DNA from: CG2-30-46-19 sp034414555
GTDB lineage: Bacteria; Chloroflexota; Dehalococcoidia; GIF9; AB-539-J10
DNA length: 64,000 nucleotides
Assembly: GCA_034414555.1 (NCBI GenBank)
Contig: DAOUMA010000008.1
Span: 62,001 to 126,000 of the forward strand
Direction: 5' to 3'
Shown: in pieces, positions 42,959 through 52,648 of the stretch
Layout: each line of letters opens with the position of its first letter
Numbering within the stretch: the first letter of the stretch is position 1
Notes under the pieces: generated by a model
What the model was told of the DNA's origin: nothing
Seen by the model: only the letters and a program-made list of their open reading frames with translations
The model's database searches: none
Translations under genes and position numbers: made by a program

Positions 42959-44542
42959 CAACATTTCGGAAATCTCTTTCTTTAAAGCCATCTTATCCAC
43001 CTTGCCATTGGACAAAAGAGGCAATAACTGGCGTATGAAGAATCTTTTGGGGACCTTAAAGTTGGCTAATTTGGATTTGCACAGGTCTCGCAATTCCTCT
43101 TCCGTCGTGGTTTTGCCAGGTATCAGCATGACAAAGGCCCACCCCACTTCCTGATAAATTTCGTCAGACACCCCTATTACAGCAGCAAAGAGTATACTGT
43201 CATGTGATTCCAGTGTATCTTCTATCTCACGCGGATAGACATTTTCTCCGCCAGTTTTAAACATCTCAGACGCCCTCCCGGTGATATAGATGTATCCTCT
43301 CTTGTCCTTACGGGCGAGGTCAGAGGTATAATACCAGCCCTGTTCATCAATCACCTCGGCTGTGGCCTCTGGTTTATTGAAGTATCCTTTCATAAGGAAA
43401 GGACCCCTCACAGCGATCTCTCCTATCTTGCCATCCGGGAGTTCCCTGCGATTCTCATCCACAATCTTGAGCTCAAATGGTGGAGCAATCTTTCCGGCGC
43501 TCTTCATCACCGTTTCCATATCATCTCCTGCCTCGGTGTAAGTGACAAATCCCGCTACCTCAGTACTTCCATACCCGGTGAGTAATTTCGCACCGGTCTT
43601 TTTACAGATACTACTGAGCACATCAATCATGACTTTTGGTGCCGCAGCTCCAGCCCATACAAATCCTTCGATGCTGCTGAAATCAGTGTTAAAAAAGTCA
43701 GGTTGTCTGAATTCTAACAGGAACATAACAGGGACCTGACCAAGTGCGGTTATGCGTTCCTTTTCTATTACCTTCAAAGTTGCAGCGGGGTCGAATTTGT
43801 CCATCAAAACGAGACAGCCACCTTGCATTATCGCAGCAACCCCTATCTCGGTATCAGCAGCTACATGATTTATGGGGAAATGCAGCAGTGCCCTGCTTGT
43901 CTCTGCAAAGTAAAACTTTTCCACCTCAACCTTTATGTTCTCAACAATGCTCTTGTGGGTATGAACCACACCTTTAGGCTTGCCTGTAGAACCAGAGGTG
44001 TACAATAAAAGGGCTTCATCGTCATCACTGACCTCAGATACCCGTTTTTCAAGGGCTTCATTTAGCTCCTGTCTTGGTTTTTCGGTGAATTCTGCAAAAC
44101 TCTCAGTGCCTTCAAATGCCTCACCGATAACAAGAACCTTCTTCAGGCCGGAAAATTCTTTTATCAAGGCCTTTATGTTTTCCGAAAGGTCATTGCCGAG
44201 GTATTCTCGAAGTGTGATGAGCATTGTGGGTTGGCTATCTCCAATCTGATACCGAAGCTCATCCAGGGTAAACTTGGGTGATAGGCCCAGCCATACGGCG
44301 CCAACCTTGCCGGCTGCCATGTAAGTGGTCAAGAATTCATTTCGTGCCATGGAAAGCAGGGCAACTCGGTCTCCCTTTTGCACCCCCACTTCAAGGTATG
44401 CCCTGGCTACACTGTCCATCTTTTTCTTGAAATCTCTCCAGGAAAGCCTCTCATCCTCAAACACGAGAGCTTCAGCCTCTGGTTTCTTTTCGGCCCATTT
44501 TTCCACAAAATGCCAGGCTCGAGTTAAGTCTTTCCAGCTCAT
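42947..44542 (-). CDS. AMP-forming acyl-CoA synthetase
   Basis: 531 residues of the ANL superfamily. AMP-binding P-loop LLYTSGSTGKPKGVVHTH (about 190-207), GYGSTEVAG, the hinge YYTSDLARKDKRGYIYITGR and the catalytic Lys in NGKVDKMALKK at the C terminus. Activates a carboxylic acid to its CoA thioester in two steps. It follows a MaoC-like gene by 14 bp, so its substrate probably feeds that hydratase. Chain length or aromatic specificity is not predictable by eye. AGGAGG site before the ATG. Confidence 0.9.
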   Translation of the reverse strand: MSWKDLTRAWHFVEKWAEKKPEAEALVFEDERLSWRDFKKKMDSVARAYLEVGVQKGDRVALLSMARNEFLTTYMAAGKVGAVWLGLSPKFTLDELRYQIGDSQPTMLITLREYLGNDLSENIKALIKEFSGLKKVLVIGEAFEGTESFAEFTEKPRQELNEALEKRVSEVSDDDEALLLYTSGSTGKPKGVVHTHKSIVENIKVEVEKFYFAETSRALLHFPINHVAADTEIGVAAIMQGGCLVLMDKFDPAATLKVIEKERITALGQVPVMFLLEFRQPDFFNTDFSSIEGFVWAGAAAPKVMIDVLSSICKKTGAKLLTGYGSTEVAGFVTYTEAGDDMETVMKSAGKIAPPFELKIVDENRRELPDGKIGEIAVRGPFLMKGYFNKPEATAEVIDEQGWYYTSDLARKDKRGYIYITGRASEMFKTGGENVYPREIEDTLESHDSILFAAVIGVSDEIYQEVGWAFVMLIPGKTTTEEELRDLCKSKLANFKVPKRFFIRQLLPLLSNGKVDKMALKKEISEMLKKD

Positions 44543-44556
44543 ACTATCCTCCTTTT

Positions 44557-45435
44557 TTATTTTTCCAGCCTTGCATAGCCATCGCTTATAGCCTTCTTCC
44601 CCTCAGCGTTTAGAACAACAAAGAACAGGTCTATGCCATCACTATTGTCGTCCTTTTTGATAAGTTGCACCTTTATATTTGTCCCGGGCAAGACCATACT
44701 GCTAAATCGGCAATACAGGCATTTCAGTGTAAGCGGGTTTCCACCTGCTTCCCTGTTGATAAGCTCGCGCACAGCATAGGCAAGGGTAGCTGTACCCTGT
44801 AAAATTCTTCCGGGAAGCCCTACTTGATGAGCAAACTTAACAGAGGTGTGTATTGGGAAAATGATTCTGGTACAGCCATCATATATAAATGAGGCAAGGG
44901 GTTCTATCGGGATAACCGATTCCCAGATGGGGACATTATCTCCGGTATGTCTGGGAACTCCGGGAAGAGCTTCTTCGCCTCTGCCCTCGTCGGTACACTC
45001 GACTCCTCGCAGCATACCTCCAATGTGCTCTGTGAAAACAGGTTTGCCTTCCTTATCGAAGGCATCAAGGCGGGTAACAATGTGAGTACCCGCCTTATGA
45101 GGCAGGATGGCGGCAATCTTGCCCTTTATGCTTAGCTCATCTCCTGGTGCTATCGGGCGATAAAATTTCAGGTGCTCCGTATAATGTACCAGGGTGAATA
45201 TAATCTCTTTGGGAAAATCCTGGACCTCGATGTAATCCCAGAATCTCTCAGATATTGGCCATGTCACCGCCACACTAAACATTGGAGGCGCAATGACCCC
45301 CTCTGTGCGCTCGTCATCCAGATAACAGGGATTATTATCACCGATAGCGGCGGCATAATTCATGGTGTCACGCCAGGTTATCTCAGTTTTATAGTCTTTT
45401 AATCTAGCCCCGACGAACTTTGAAGAGACCTCCAT
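44557..45435 (-). CDS. MaoC-like dehydratase (double hot-dog)
   Basis: 292 residues with two hot-dog folds: N-terminal half with YAAAIGDNNPCYLDD and the MaoC-like PPMFSVAVTW, C-terminal half with IHTSVKFAHQVGLPGRILQGTATLAYAV. Probably an enoyl-CoA hydratase or 3-hydroxyacyl-CoA dehydratase. The ATG at 45435 has AGGAG 5 nt upstream; the frame is open to 45492 but lacks a ribosome site there. Operon with the acyl-CoA synthetase. Confidence 0.85.
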   Translation of the reverse strand: MEVSSKFVGARLKDYKTEITWRDTMNYAAAIGDNNPCYLDDERTEGVIAPPMFSVAVTWPISERFWDYIEVQDFPKEIIFTLVHYTEHLKFYRPIAPGDELSIKGKIAAILPHKAGTHIVTRLDAFDKEGKPVFTEHIGGMLRGVECTDEGRGEEALPGVPRHTGDNVPIWESVIPIEPLASFIYDGCTRIIFPIHTSVKFAHQVGLPGRILQGTATLAYAVRELINREAGGNPLTLKCLYCRFSSMVLPGTNIKVQLIKKDDNSDGIDLFFVVLNAEGKKAISDGYARLEK

Positions 45436-45558
45436 TGTATCTCCTGCGCTTCTCATATTGTAGCTTGTTACGAATGTTATTGCATTTTTCATGCAATCTC
45501 AACCTGGTGAAGGTTGGAAGTCCTCTCTGAGCCTGAATACTGCCGGGGAAAATTTGGG

Positions 45559-45598
45559 GGTTAATAAACAATCTCTGTACAGAGATTGTTTATTAACC
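45559..45598. repeat. Perfect 40-bp palindrome
   Basis: Two 20-bp arms with no loop, beginning GGTTAATAAACAATCTCTGT. The right half coincides with the left terminal inverted repeat of the MITE-like element that starts at 45577. Confidence 0.9.
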
Positions 45599-45738
45599 TA
45601 TCCCCCTGACTCCCTTCCCTTAGCAAGGGAAGGGGGAGTGCAGGTAAGAGAGGGGTGAAACCCCTCTCTATAAATCTCTTCCCTCTCCTTTGAAGGAGGG
45701 GGGATAAAGAGGGTGAGGTTAGTAAACACTCTCGGTAC
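45577..45738 (+). mobile_element. MITE-like element, copy 1
   Basis: 162 bp flanked by imperfect terminal inverted repeats of about 22 bp (18 matching), both ending in GTAC. No coding capacity; three internal hairpins, including AGAGGGGT-GAAA-CCCCTCT type. A copy in opposite orientation is at 54432-54586. Confidence 0.75.
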
Positions 45739-45880
45739 ATCGTGTTGACAGAGAAGACGCCGTTATATTAAACTTCCATCTTTGACATGGGTTATTTTAA
45801 CCAGCGAGAGACGTAAGTATGGGCACTTACATTTAGAGTGAGTGCCCTTATTTTTGTGCTTATTTAGAATGGAGGTTATG

Positions 45881-48085
45881 ATGTCACAAATTCCGGGAAT
45901 TTTCTGGCTGGTGGTGATAGGCGGGGGTATAGGCATTATTTTTGCCTTACTCCTAATAAGGTATATCCTGCGCGCTGATTCGGGAACAGCAGCGATGCAG
46001 GATGTCAATGCCATGATCACGGAGGGTGCCTGGGCCTTCATCAGACGCCAATATTCCACCATCGGCATAACTGCTGTTGTGGTAGCAGTGCTAATTGGCG
46101 TCCTGCTCGGCAAGCTGAGTAGCCCTGCAGAGCTGGAGATGCTGGGAGTGTCGGCTTTTGGCTTGGGGTGGAGAACGGCGGTTGCCTTTCTCGTCGGCGG
46201 TATGTGCTCCTGCGTTTCTGGAATTGTGGGCATGTGGATTGCGGTCAAGTCAAATGTTCGCTGTGCTGCTGCCTCTCATCATGGCTTAAATGCGGCTATA
46301 AGAGTAGCGCTGCGCGGTGGAGCAGTTTCTGGCTTTCTCATTGTTGCCTTGAGCTTGCTCGGAGTAACAGCAATATTTTTTGCCTTTGGAGGAGCTACTC
46401 ATCCTGAAATTGCTCCTCACATTATTGTTGGTTTTGGTTTTGGTGCCAGTATGGTCGCCCTTTTCGCCCAGCTTGGCGGTGGTATCTACACCAAGGCTGC
46501 TGATATGGGCGCTGACCTTGCCGGTAAAGTTGAGGCGGGGATTCCTGAAGATGACCCCCGCAATGCCGCGGTAATTGCTGACCAGGTCGGTGATAATGTT
46601 GGTGACTGCGCTGGTCGTGGTGCCGACCTCTTTGAATCCACAGCAGCAGAAAACATCGGCGCCATGATAATAGGTGTGGCTTTGTATGCCATCTCCATAA
46701 AGGCGGGGGTTGCTCCGCTTGTCGCTGTGGGCTGGGTGCTCTTCCCGCTCATCATTCGTGGCTGCGGTATTGTTGCCAGCATGTTCGGCATTTTAGGCGT
46801 GCACAGCCGCAGCGAAGAAGAGGACCCTATGACTGCTCTCAACCGTGGCTATTTTATCGCCCTGGCTCTCTGTGCCGTGGCGATGTTTGCTATCTGCAAA
46901 GTGATGTTCAGCTCTATGTGCTCAGGATGGCTGTGGCTTATGGGGGCTGGTTTTGTTGGCATAGTAACCAGCGTAATTGTAGTCTATGTTACTCAGTATT
47001 ACACTGAATCCAGATATAACCCGACAAGAAGTATTGCGGAAGCCTGCCGCACTGGTCCAGCGACCACCGTTGTTACCGGCTTGTCGGTGGGATTCGAGAC
47101 CATCATGCCTACGGCGCTCATTATCTCTGTTGCTCTTGCGGTCACATATTGGTTTGGCACACAATCAGGGTTAAACCTTCCCTGGTGGGTAGGCGGCGCT
47201 TACGGCACTGCAGTAGCTACCATGGGTATGCTGATGACCTGTCCCTTCATTCTGGCTGAAGATACTTTTGGTCCGATAACCGACAATGCCAACGGAATCA
47301 ACGAGTTCACTCACGCCGGTGGCGAGATAAGGCGAGTTACCGACCATCTTGATGCTACCGGCAATACCACCAAAGCTCTAACCAAGGGATATGCCATGGT
47401 ATCGGCAGGACTGGCTGGCTTCCTTCTCTTTCAAGCTTACTTTGACAGGGTCCTGCTCTTTCAAGGCAAGGCGGGAGTGCCGTTCAGTATAGACCTTGTT
47501 TTTCCTGAGGTTCTTATTGGCGCTATTCTTGCCATCATGATGGTCTTTCTTTTCAGCTCCTGGGGGCTTAGGTCAGTAGGAAAGGCAGCAAGTGGGATTA
47601 TTGAAGAAGTGCGTCGTCAAATCAAGGCTGACCCTGGCATAATGGCGGGAACCTCAAGACCCAATTATGGCCGGGCAGTCGACATTACTACAAAGGCAGC
47701 ATTAAAGGGAATGGTTGCCCCGGGATTGCTTCCCGTGCTTCTCCCCATAGTTATTGGAGTCGCCTTTAGATTCATACCAGGCTACAATGCTCCTATGGCA
47801 GTAGGTGCCTTCCTTATGGTAGGTACTTTCTCTGCTATTCTTATGGCTTCCTTCATGAATAACGGTGGCGGTGCCTGGGATAATGCCAAGAAGTATATCG
47901 AGGATGGGCAACTCAAGGATGAAGCTGGGAATGTCATCCTCAAAGGTTCACCGATACACGCTGCTGGTGTCGTTGGTGACACTGTTGGTGACCCTCTTAA
48001 AGACACCGTGGGGCCTTCATTACATATTGTAGCTAAGCTTATAGCTACGGTAACACTGGTGCTTTGTCCCCTGTGGATTATTTAG
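45881..48085 (+). CDS. hppA: Membrane-bound ion-translocating pyrophosphatase
   Basis: 734 residues from the ATG at 45881 (GGAGG 5 nt upstream; the longer frame from 45842 includes this site). About 16 membrane segments. Pyrophosphate-binding signature DLAGKVEAGIPEDDPRN and DNVGDCAGRGADLFE, and a C-terminal GDTVGDPLKDTVGPS. The position that separates K+-dependent from independent enzymes reads GNTTKALTKG with Lys, pointing to a K+-independent, proton-pumping type. It conserves the energy of pyrophosphate released by the acyl-CoA ligases and other synthetases. Confidence 0.95.
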   Translation: MSQIPGIFWLVVIGGGIGIIFALLLIRYILRADSGTAAMQDVNAMITEGAWAFIRRQYSTIGITAVVVAVLIGVLLGKLSSPAELEMLGVSAFGLGWRTAVAFLVGGMCSCVSGIVGMWIAVKSNVRCAAASHHGLNAAIRVALRGGAVSGFLIVALSLLGVTAIFFAFGGATHPEIAPHIIVGFGFGASMVALFAQLGGGIYTKAADMGADLAGKVEAGIPEDDPRNAAVIADQVGDNVGDCAGRGADLFESTAAENIGAMIIGVALYAISIKAGVAPLVAVGWVLFPLIIRGCGIVASMFGILGVHSRSEEEDPMTALNRGYFIALALCAVAMFAICKVMFSSMCSGWLWLMGAGFVGIVTSVIVVYVTQYYTESRYNPTRSIAEACRTGPATTVVTGLSVGFETIMPTALIISVALAVTYWFGTQSGLNLPWWVGGAYGTAVATMGMLMTCPFILAEDTFGPITDNANGINEFTHAGGEIRRVTDHLDATGNTTKALTKGYAMVSAGLAGFLLFQAYFDRVLLFQGKAGVPFSIDLVFPEVLIGAILAIMMVFLFSSWGLRSVGKAASGIIEEVRRQIKADPGIMAGTSRPNYGRAVDITTKAALKGMVAPGLLPVLLPIVIGVAFRFIPGYNAPMAVGAFLMVGTFSAILMASFMNNGGGAWDNAKKYIEDGQLKDEAGNVILKGSPIHAAGVVGDTVGDPLKDTVGPSLHIVAKLIATVTLVLCPLWII

Positions 48086-48141
48086 AATTAGACTATAGCA
48101 AACTTTTTAAGAAGTCTGGCATGGTGCTAAAATAAAGCATC

Positions 48142-51018
48142 ATGCCAGATGCCATATTTATCAAAGGTGCCAGGGAGCACAATCTTAAGAATATAGACGT
48201 CGTCATTCCCCGGAATAAGCTGGTGGTCATCACCGGTGTTTCCGGAAGTGGCAAGAGCTCGCTGGCTTTTGACACCATATATGCTGAGGGGCAACGCCGC
48301 TATGTGGAGTCCCTTTCCGCCTATGCCCGACAGTTTCTGGGGCAGATGGAGAAGCCTGACGTGGATTATATTGAAGGGCTTAGCCCGGCCATCTCGATTG
48401 ACCAAAAAGGACCGCCGCACAATCCCCGTTCCATTGTGGGCACCATTACTGAAATCTATGATTATTTGAGGCTTCTCTTTGCCCGCATCGGGCATCCTCA
48501 CTGCCTTCAATGTGGGCGAGAGATTTCTCGTCAGACAGTGCAGCAAATTGTAGATTCGGTGAACAAAATACCCGAGGGCAGCCGAATTATGATACTCGCC
48601 CCGCTGGTCAGGGACCGTAAGGGCGAGCATCAGGGAATATTCCGGGATTTGCAGAAAGCGGGCTTTGTCCGTGTCAGGGTCGATGGCGAAATTCATGACC
48701 TTTCTGAAGAATTCCAGCTTGATAAATATAAAAAGCATTCCATTGAAGTAGTGGTTGATCGGTTGCAGGTAGGTGGAACGGAGAATGCCAGTCGGCTGGC
48801 CGATTCCGTTGAGACAGCGCTAAAGCTGGGCTCAGGTATAGTACTAATCTCCATTATCGATGGCGAGGAGCGGCTTTTCTCGGAGCATTTTGCCTGTCCT
48901 TATTGCAACGTCAGTCTGGGGGAAATTGCCCCACGAACTTTCAGCTTCAATAGTCCCCATGGTGCCTGTCCTGCCTGCACTGGACTGGGCTGTAACCTGG
49001 AAATCGACCCTGGCTTTGTCATTCCTGATAAAGAGCTAAGCCTGGCGGAAGGTGCTATCCAGCCGTGGGGTCGGAGTGGGCAGATGAGCACCTGGTATGG
49101 TAGCATACTTGAAGCTCTAGCTCACCGCCATGGCTTTTCTCTGGATACGCCGGTTAGGGAGCTAAGTGCAGACCAGCTCCACCTGATACTTTATGGTGAT
49201 GGCGGCGAAACTGTTCCCGCAGTTTATGAAGACCACTATGGTCACTTCCGACATTATTACACTGAGTTTGAAGGCGTTATCCCTCATCTGGAGCGTCGTT
49301 ATAAAGAGACTGAATCCGATAACGTTAAAACAGCCATTGAGAGGTACATGTCGTCCACTCCCTGTCCAGTATGCCATGGAAAGAGACTTAAGCCGGAATC
49401 TTTAGCGGTCACCATCATGGGGGACAACATCATGGATGTTACCGATATGTTTGTTACCCAGGCTCTAGAATGGGTAGACAGACTTGTGGACGAGATTACC
49501 CCTCGTGAGCTTACCATAGCCCGCCAGATCATCAAGGAGCTCCATGCTCGTTTAAATTTCCTCGTTGATATCGGGTTGGGCTATTTAACCCTGGGCAGAG
49601 CTTCATCAACCCTGAGTGGCGGTGAGGCGCAAAGAATTCGCCTGGCTACCCAGATTGGCAGTGGATTAATCGGTGTTCTCTACATCTGCGATGAGCCCAC
49701 AGTGGGGCTGCATCCTGCCGATGGCTCCCGGCTAATAACAACGCTAAAGTACCTCAGGGATTTAGGCAATACTGTGATTATTGTGGAACATGATGAAGCG
49801 GTGATGAAGGCTGCCGACTACATCATTGATATGGGACCTGGTGCGGGGAAGCAGGGAGGGGAAATCGTGGCTACAGGGCAGATTAGCGATATTATGAGCT
49901 GTCCCCAATCGATAACCGGGCAATATTTAAGTGGGGTGAAGGAAATCCCCATGCCTCAGTGCCGGCGTCCCGGTTCAGGGAAGGAACTGGTGATTAAGGG
50001 AGCTAGAGAGAATAACTTGAAGAGCATCGATGTCCACATTCCTCTGGGCAAGTTTGTTTGCATCACCGGCGTTTCGGGAAGCGGTAAAAGCACTCTTATT
50101 GGTGAGGTGTTATACAAAAAGCTGGCACAGTTGTTTTACCGGGCTAAAGACAGACCAGGTAAGTGCGAGGGCATTATTGGCATTGAGCATATTGATAAGG
50201 TGATTAACATTGACCAGTCACCGATAGGTCGCACACCGCGGAGCAATCCCGCCACCTATACCGGGACATTTACCCCTATTCGTGAACTCTTTGCCTCTGT
50301 TCCTGAAGCAAGGATGCGTGGTTACCCAGCAGGGCGGTTTTCGTTCAACGTAAAAGGGGGGAGGTGTGAAGCCTGTCAGGGAGCCGGTTATGTTCAAATC
50401 GAGATGCAGTTCCTTCCCAATGTCTCCGTCCCCTGTGACATATGCAAAGGGAAACGATATAACCGTGAGGCACTGGAGATTAAATTTAAGGGGAAGAACA
50501 TTGCTGAAATTCTGGAGCTGACTGTGGATGAAGCTCTGGAATTTTTCGACCATTTCCCCCAGGTTAAGCGGAAGCTGGAAACTCTCAAGGATGTCGGTCT
50601 GGGGTATATTTGTTTGGGGCAGCCAGCACCTACTCTTTCTGGTGGTGAGGCGCAGCGGGTGAAATTAGCTACTGAGCTCTCACGTCGTTCCACGGGCAAA
50701 ACGCTCTATATACTTGACGAACCAACTACCGGCCTTTCCTTCCCCGATGTTGCCGCTCTTCTTCAAGTGCTGCAGCGGTTGGTTGATTACGGCAACACGG
50801 TCATCATTATTGAGCACCATCTGGATGTAATCAAAAACACTGACTGGGTTATTGACCTTGGTCCCGGAGCCGGTGACGAAGGAGGCTACATTGTAGCTAC
50901 TGGTACACCGGAGGAAATAGCCGGGGCAGAGGGCTCCTTTACTGGTAATTATCTTCGTGGTATGCTATCATCGGTATACCACCACGAGCGAACCAAGGCA
51001 AATTCAATTAAGCTATGA
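48142..51018 (+). CDS. uvrA: Excinuclease ABC subunit A
   Basis: 958 residues, normal length. DNA damage recognition in nucleotide excision repair with UvrB. Two ABC ATPase modules: Walker A GVSGSGKSS (about 31-39) and GVSGSGKST (about 640-648), signatures LSGGEAQR in each, and zinc modules CPYCNVSLGE...CPACTGLG and CEACQGAG...CDICKGKRY. A -10-like TGCTAAAAT ends 8 nt before the ATG and no Shine-Dalgarno is present, so the mRNA may be leaderless. Its stop overlaps the following HD gene (ATGA). Confidence 0.97.
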   Translation: MPDAIFIKGAREHNLKNIDVVIPRNKLVVITGVSGSGKSSLAFDTIYAEGQRRYVESLSAYARQFLGQMEKPDVDYIEGLSPAISIDQKGPPHNPRSIVGTITEIYDYLRLLFARIGHPHCLQCGREISRQTVQQIVDSVNKIPEGSRIMILAPLVRDRKGEHQGIFRDLQKAGFVRVRVDGEIHDLSEEFQLDKYKKHSIEVVVDRLQVGGTENASRLADSVETALKLGSGIVLISIIDGEERLFSEHFACPYCNVSLGEIAPRTFSFNSPHGACPACTGLGCNLEIDPGFVIPDKELSLAEGAIQPWGRSGQMSTWYGSILEALAHRHGFSLDTPVRELSADQLHLILYGDGGETVPAVYEDHYGHFRHYYTEFEGVIPHLERRYKETESDNVKTAIERYMSSTPCPVCHGKRLKPESLAVTIMGDNIMDVTDMFVTQALEWVDRLVDEITPRELTIARQIIKELHARLNFLVDIGLGYLTLGRASSTLSGGEAQRIRLATQIGSGLIGVLYICDEPTVGLHPADGSRLITTLKYLRDLGNTVIIVEHDEAVMKAADYIIDMGPGAGKQGGEIVATGQISDIMSCPQSITGQYLSGVKEIPMPQCRRPGSGKELVIKGARENNLKSIDVHIPLGKFVCITGVSGSGKSTLIGEVLYKKLAQLFYRAKDRPGKCEGIIGIEHIDKVINIDQSPIGRTPRSNPATYTGTFTPIRELFASVPEARMRGYPAGRFSFNVKGGRCEACQGAGYVQIEMQFLPNVSVPCDICKGKRYNREALEIKFKGKNIAEILELTVDEALEFFDHFPQVKRKLETLKDVGLGYICLGQPAPTLSGGEAQRVKLATELSRRSTGKTLYILDEPTTGLSFPDVAALLQVLQRLVDYGNTVIIIEHHLDVIKNTDWVIDLGPGAGDEGGYIVATGTPEEIAGAEGSFTGNYLRGMLSSVYHHERTKANSIKL

Positions 51019-51563
51019 ACAGGAGAGAGATTCTGAATTCGGTCAGAGCTAATGTTCAAGATGAAAACACCGTGAAACATATGCTGGCTACCGAGGCGAT
51101 CATGCGCGCCCTGGCAAAAAGGCTCGGTGAAGATGAGGAGGAGTGGGGACTTACCGGGCTGCTGCACGATATAGACACGGAGCTGGTTGAAAATGACCTT
51201 AATACTCATGGTAAGTTAGGGGCTGACATTGCTGAGGAGCTCGGGGCTACTGAGGAAATGGCTCATGCTATACTATGTCATAACGAAGCTCTCGGCGTTT
51301 CCAGGAAAATGAAGCTGGATAAAGGGCTCTTCTGTGTTGACCCCCTGACCGGGCTCATCACTGCCTCTGCTCTAGTCCGTCCTGATAAACTGGGTGGACT
51401 GACCACTAAATCGGTGATGAAACACTTTCGTCAGCCAAGATTTGCTGCTGGAGCTAACCGAGAACAAATTGCTCAATGCAGCGAGCTCGGTCTTGAGCTG
51501 GAGGAATTCATCACTTTGGGCATTGAGGCAATGAAGGGCATCTCCTCAGAGCTGGGATTGTAA
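51015..51563 (+). CDS. HD-domain phosphohydrolase-like protein
   Basis: 182 residues. HD motif LLHDIDTELVEND near residue 50, preceding His in VKHMLATEAIMRAL, and a later His in ILCHNEALG, the metal ligands of small HD hydrolases. The group includes nucleotidases and uncharacterised HDIG proteins. Coupled to uvrA by a 4-bp overlap, so it may act in the same process, for example on nucleotides released by repair; that is inference. Confidence 0.85.
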   Translation: MNRREILNSVRANVQDENTVKHMLATEAIMRALAKRLGEDEEEWGLTGLLHDIDTELVENDLNTHGKLGADIAEELGATEEMAHAILCHNEALGVSRKMKLDKGLFCVDPLTGLITASALVRPDKLGGLTTKSVMKHFRQPRFAAGANREQIAQCSELGLELEEFITLGIEAMKGISSELGL

Positions 51564-51604
51564 TATCGCGGTCTTCCATAATAATTAGAGCAAATCAGGT
51601 TCCC

Positions 51605-52384
51605 ATGGGAAAATCGGAAATTGTGTATCTTGCCTTAATTCCTCTGGCTGTCCCTGAAACAAGTCTCGTAGAAAAAGTAGCCGACATTATCGGGAAAGAC
51701 CCTTACGGGACGAGGCTTCTCCTTGCCGGGAAGGTACCCAGGATAGTTGCTTATTACGATAGTAAGCAGATGGCAGAGTCAGTCACCCAGGAGCTAAGGG
51801 ATTTAGGACTTCTGCCGATTTTGTGCACAGATTCAGAGCTTTGCTGCTCTTCGGAAGGTTTTATCGCACACACTCTGGAATTGGAACAGGGATACGTTCT
51901 ATTCTATGACCGAGGCGGGCAAAAACGGGAGGTGAAATCCGAGGACGTTTTCTTGATTATCAAGGGCGGAAGGGAAACTTATGTAGTCAAGGAGAAGACT
52001 GAAATCACCAAGAAGTTTAGCCTGAGTATGACTATTTTAATGAATGGGATACCTATGTGGCGCACGGAAAAGAAACGAGTCAAGGTGATGTCCCCGACAA
52101 CGGAATATTTTGCCCGGCTTTATACCCCAGAATCATCGGAGCCTGTGGTGAAGATATTCCACACTCAGATGGATTATTCATTCTTAAAAGGGGAAATGGC
52201 TTCTTCGTCCCTGGCAAATTTTAATATCGTGGTTACCAAGCTGCAACAAGCATTTCCTGGAGCGATTTTTGATGACAATTTGATGCGTGCCTCGATAAAG
52301 CAGCCTTACACACCCAGCGCTGTCGATGATGCTGAAATCAACTGCAAACTCCTCTATTTACAATATCTAGCACTAAGGTCATAG
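51605..52384 (+). CDS. Protein of unknown function
   Basis: 259 residues, no family recognised. The N-terminal 110 residues alternate strands and helices (VADIIGKDPYGTRLLLAGKVPRIVAYY), followed by YVLFYDRGGQKREVKSEDV, suggesting a small alpha/beta domain and a beta-rich domain that may bind a ligand. No signal peptide or membrane segment. 41 bp after the HD gene, so probably the third gene of the uvrA transcript. Confidence 0.7.
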   Translation: MGKSEIVYLALIPLAVPETSLVEKVADIIGKDPYGTRLLLAGKVPRIVAYYDSKQMAESVTQELRDLGLLPILCTDSELCCSSEGFIAHTLELEQGYVLFYDRGGQKREVKSEDVFLIIKGGRETYVVKEKTEITKKFSLSMTILMNGIPMWRTEKKRVKVMSPTTEYFARLYTPESSEPVVKIFHTQMDYSFLKGEMASSSLANFNIVVTKLQQAFPGAIFDDNLMRASIKQPYTPSAVDDAEINCKLLYLQYLALRS

Positions 52385-52495
52385 ATGCCAGAAGTTTTCT
52401 TCACTTAGCCTCTGTCGTGAATATTTAACAAGCTAGTGGATTGTTATTTTCCTTATACCGTATATATAGTCATTTGCGAAAATGGTTACACAAAA

Positions 52496-52572
52496 GTCAT
52501 TGCGAGGCAGATGAAGTCAGCCGAAACAATCTTGGAAGTGGCAACGAGATTGCCACGCTTCGCTCGCAATGA
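52496..52572. repeat. REP-like palindromic repeat
   Basis: Outer arms GTCATTGCGAG (52496-52506) and CTCGCAATGAC (52562-52572), with an inner hairpin GTGGCA/TGCCAC. Similar units are scattered through many bacterial genomes. Lies between convergent genes and may help termination. Confidence 0.8.
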
Positions 52573-52648
52573 CCGGTAAAATTGTGTAGTGATTTATGCG
52601 GTTAACTATAAATGCAAGAATGAGAGGCCCTTTACTCTGTATTTAAGG

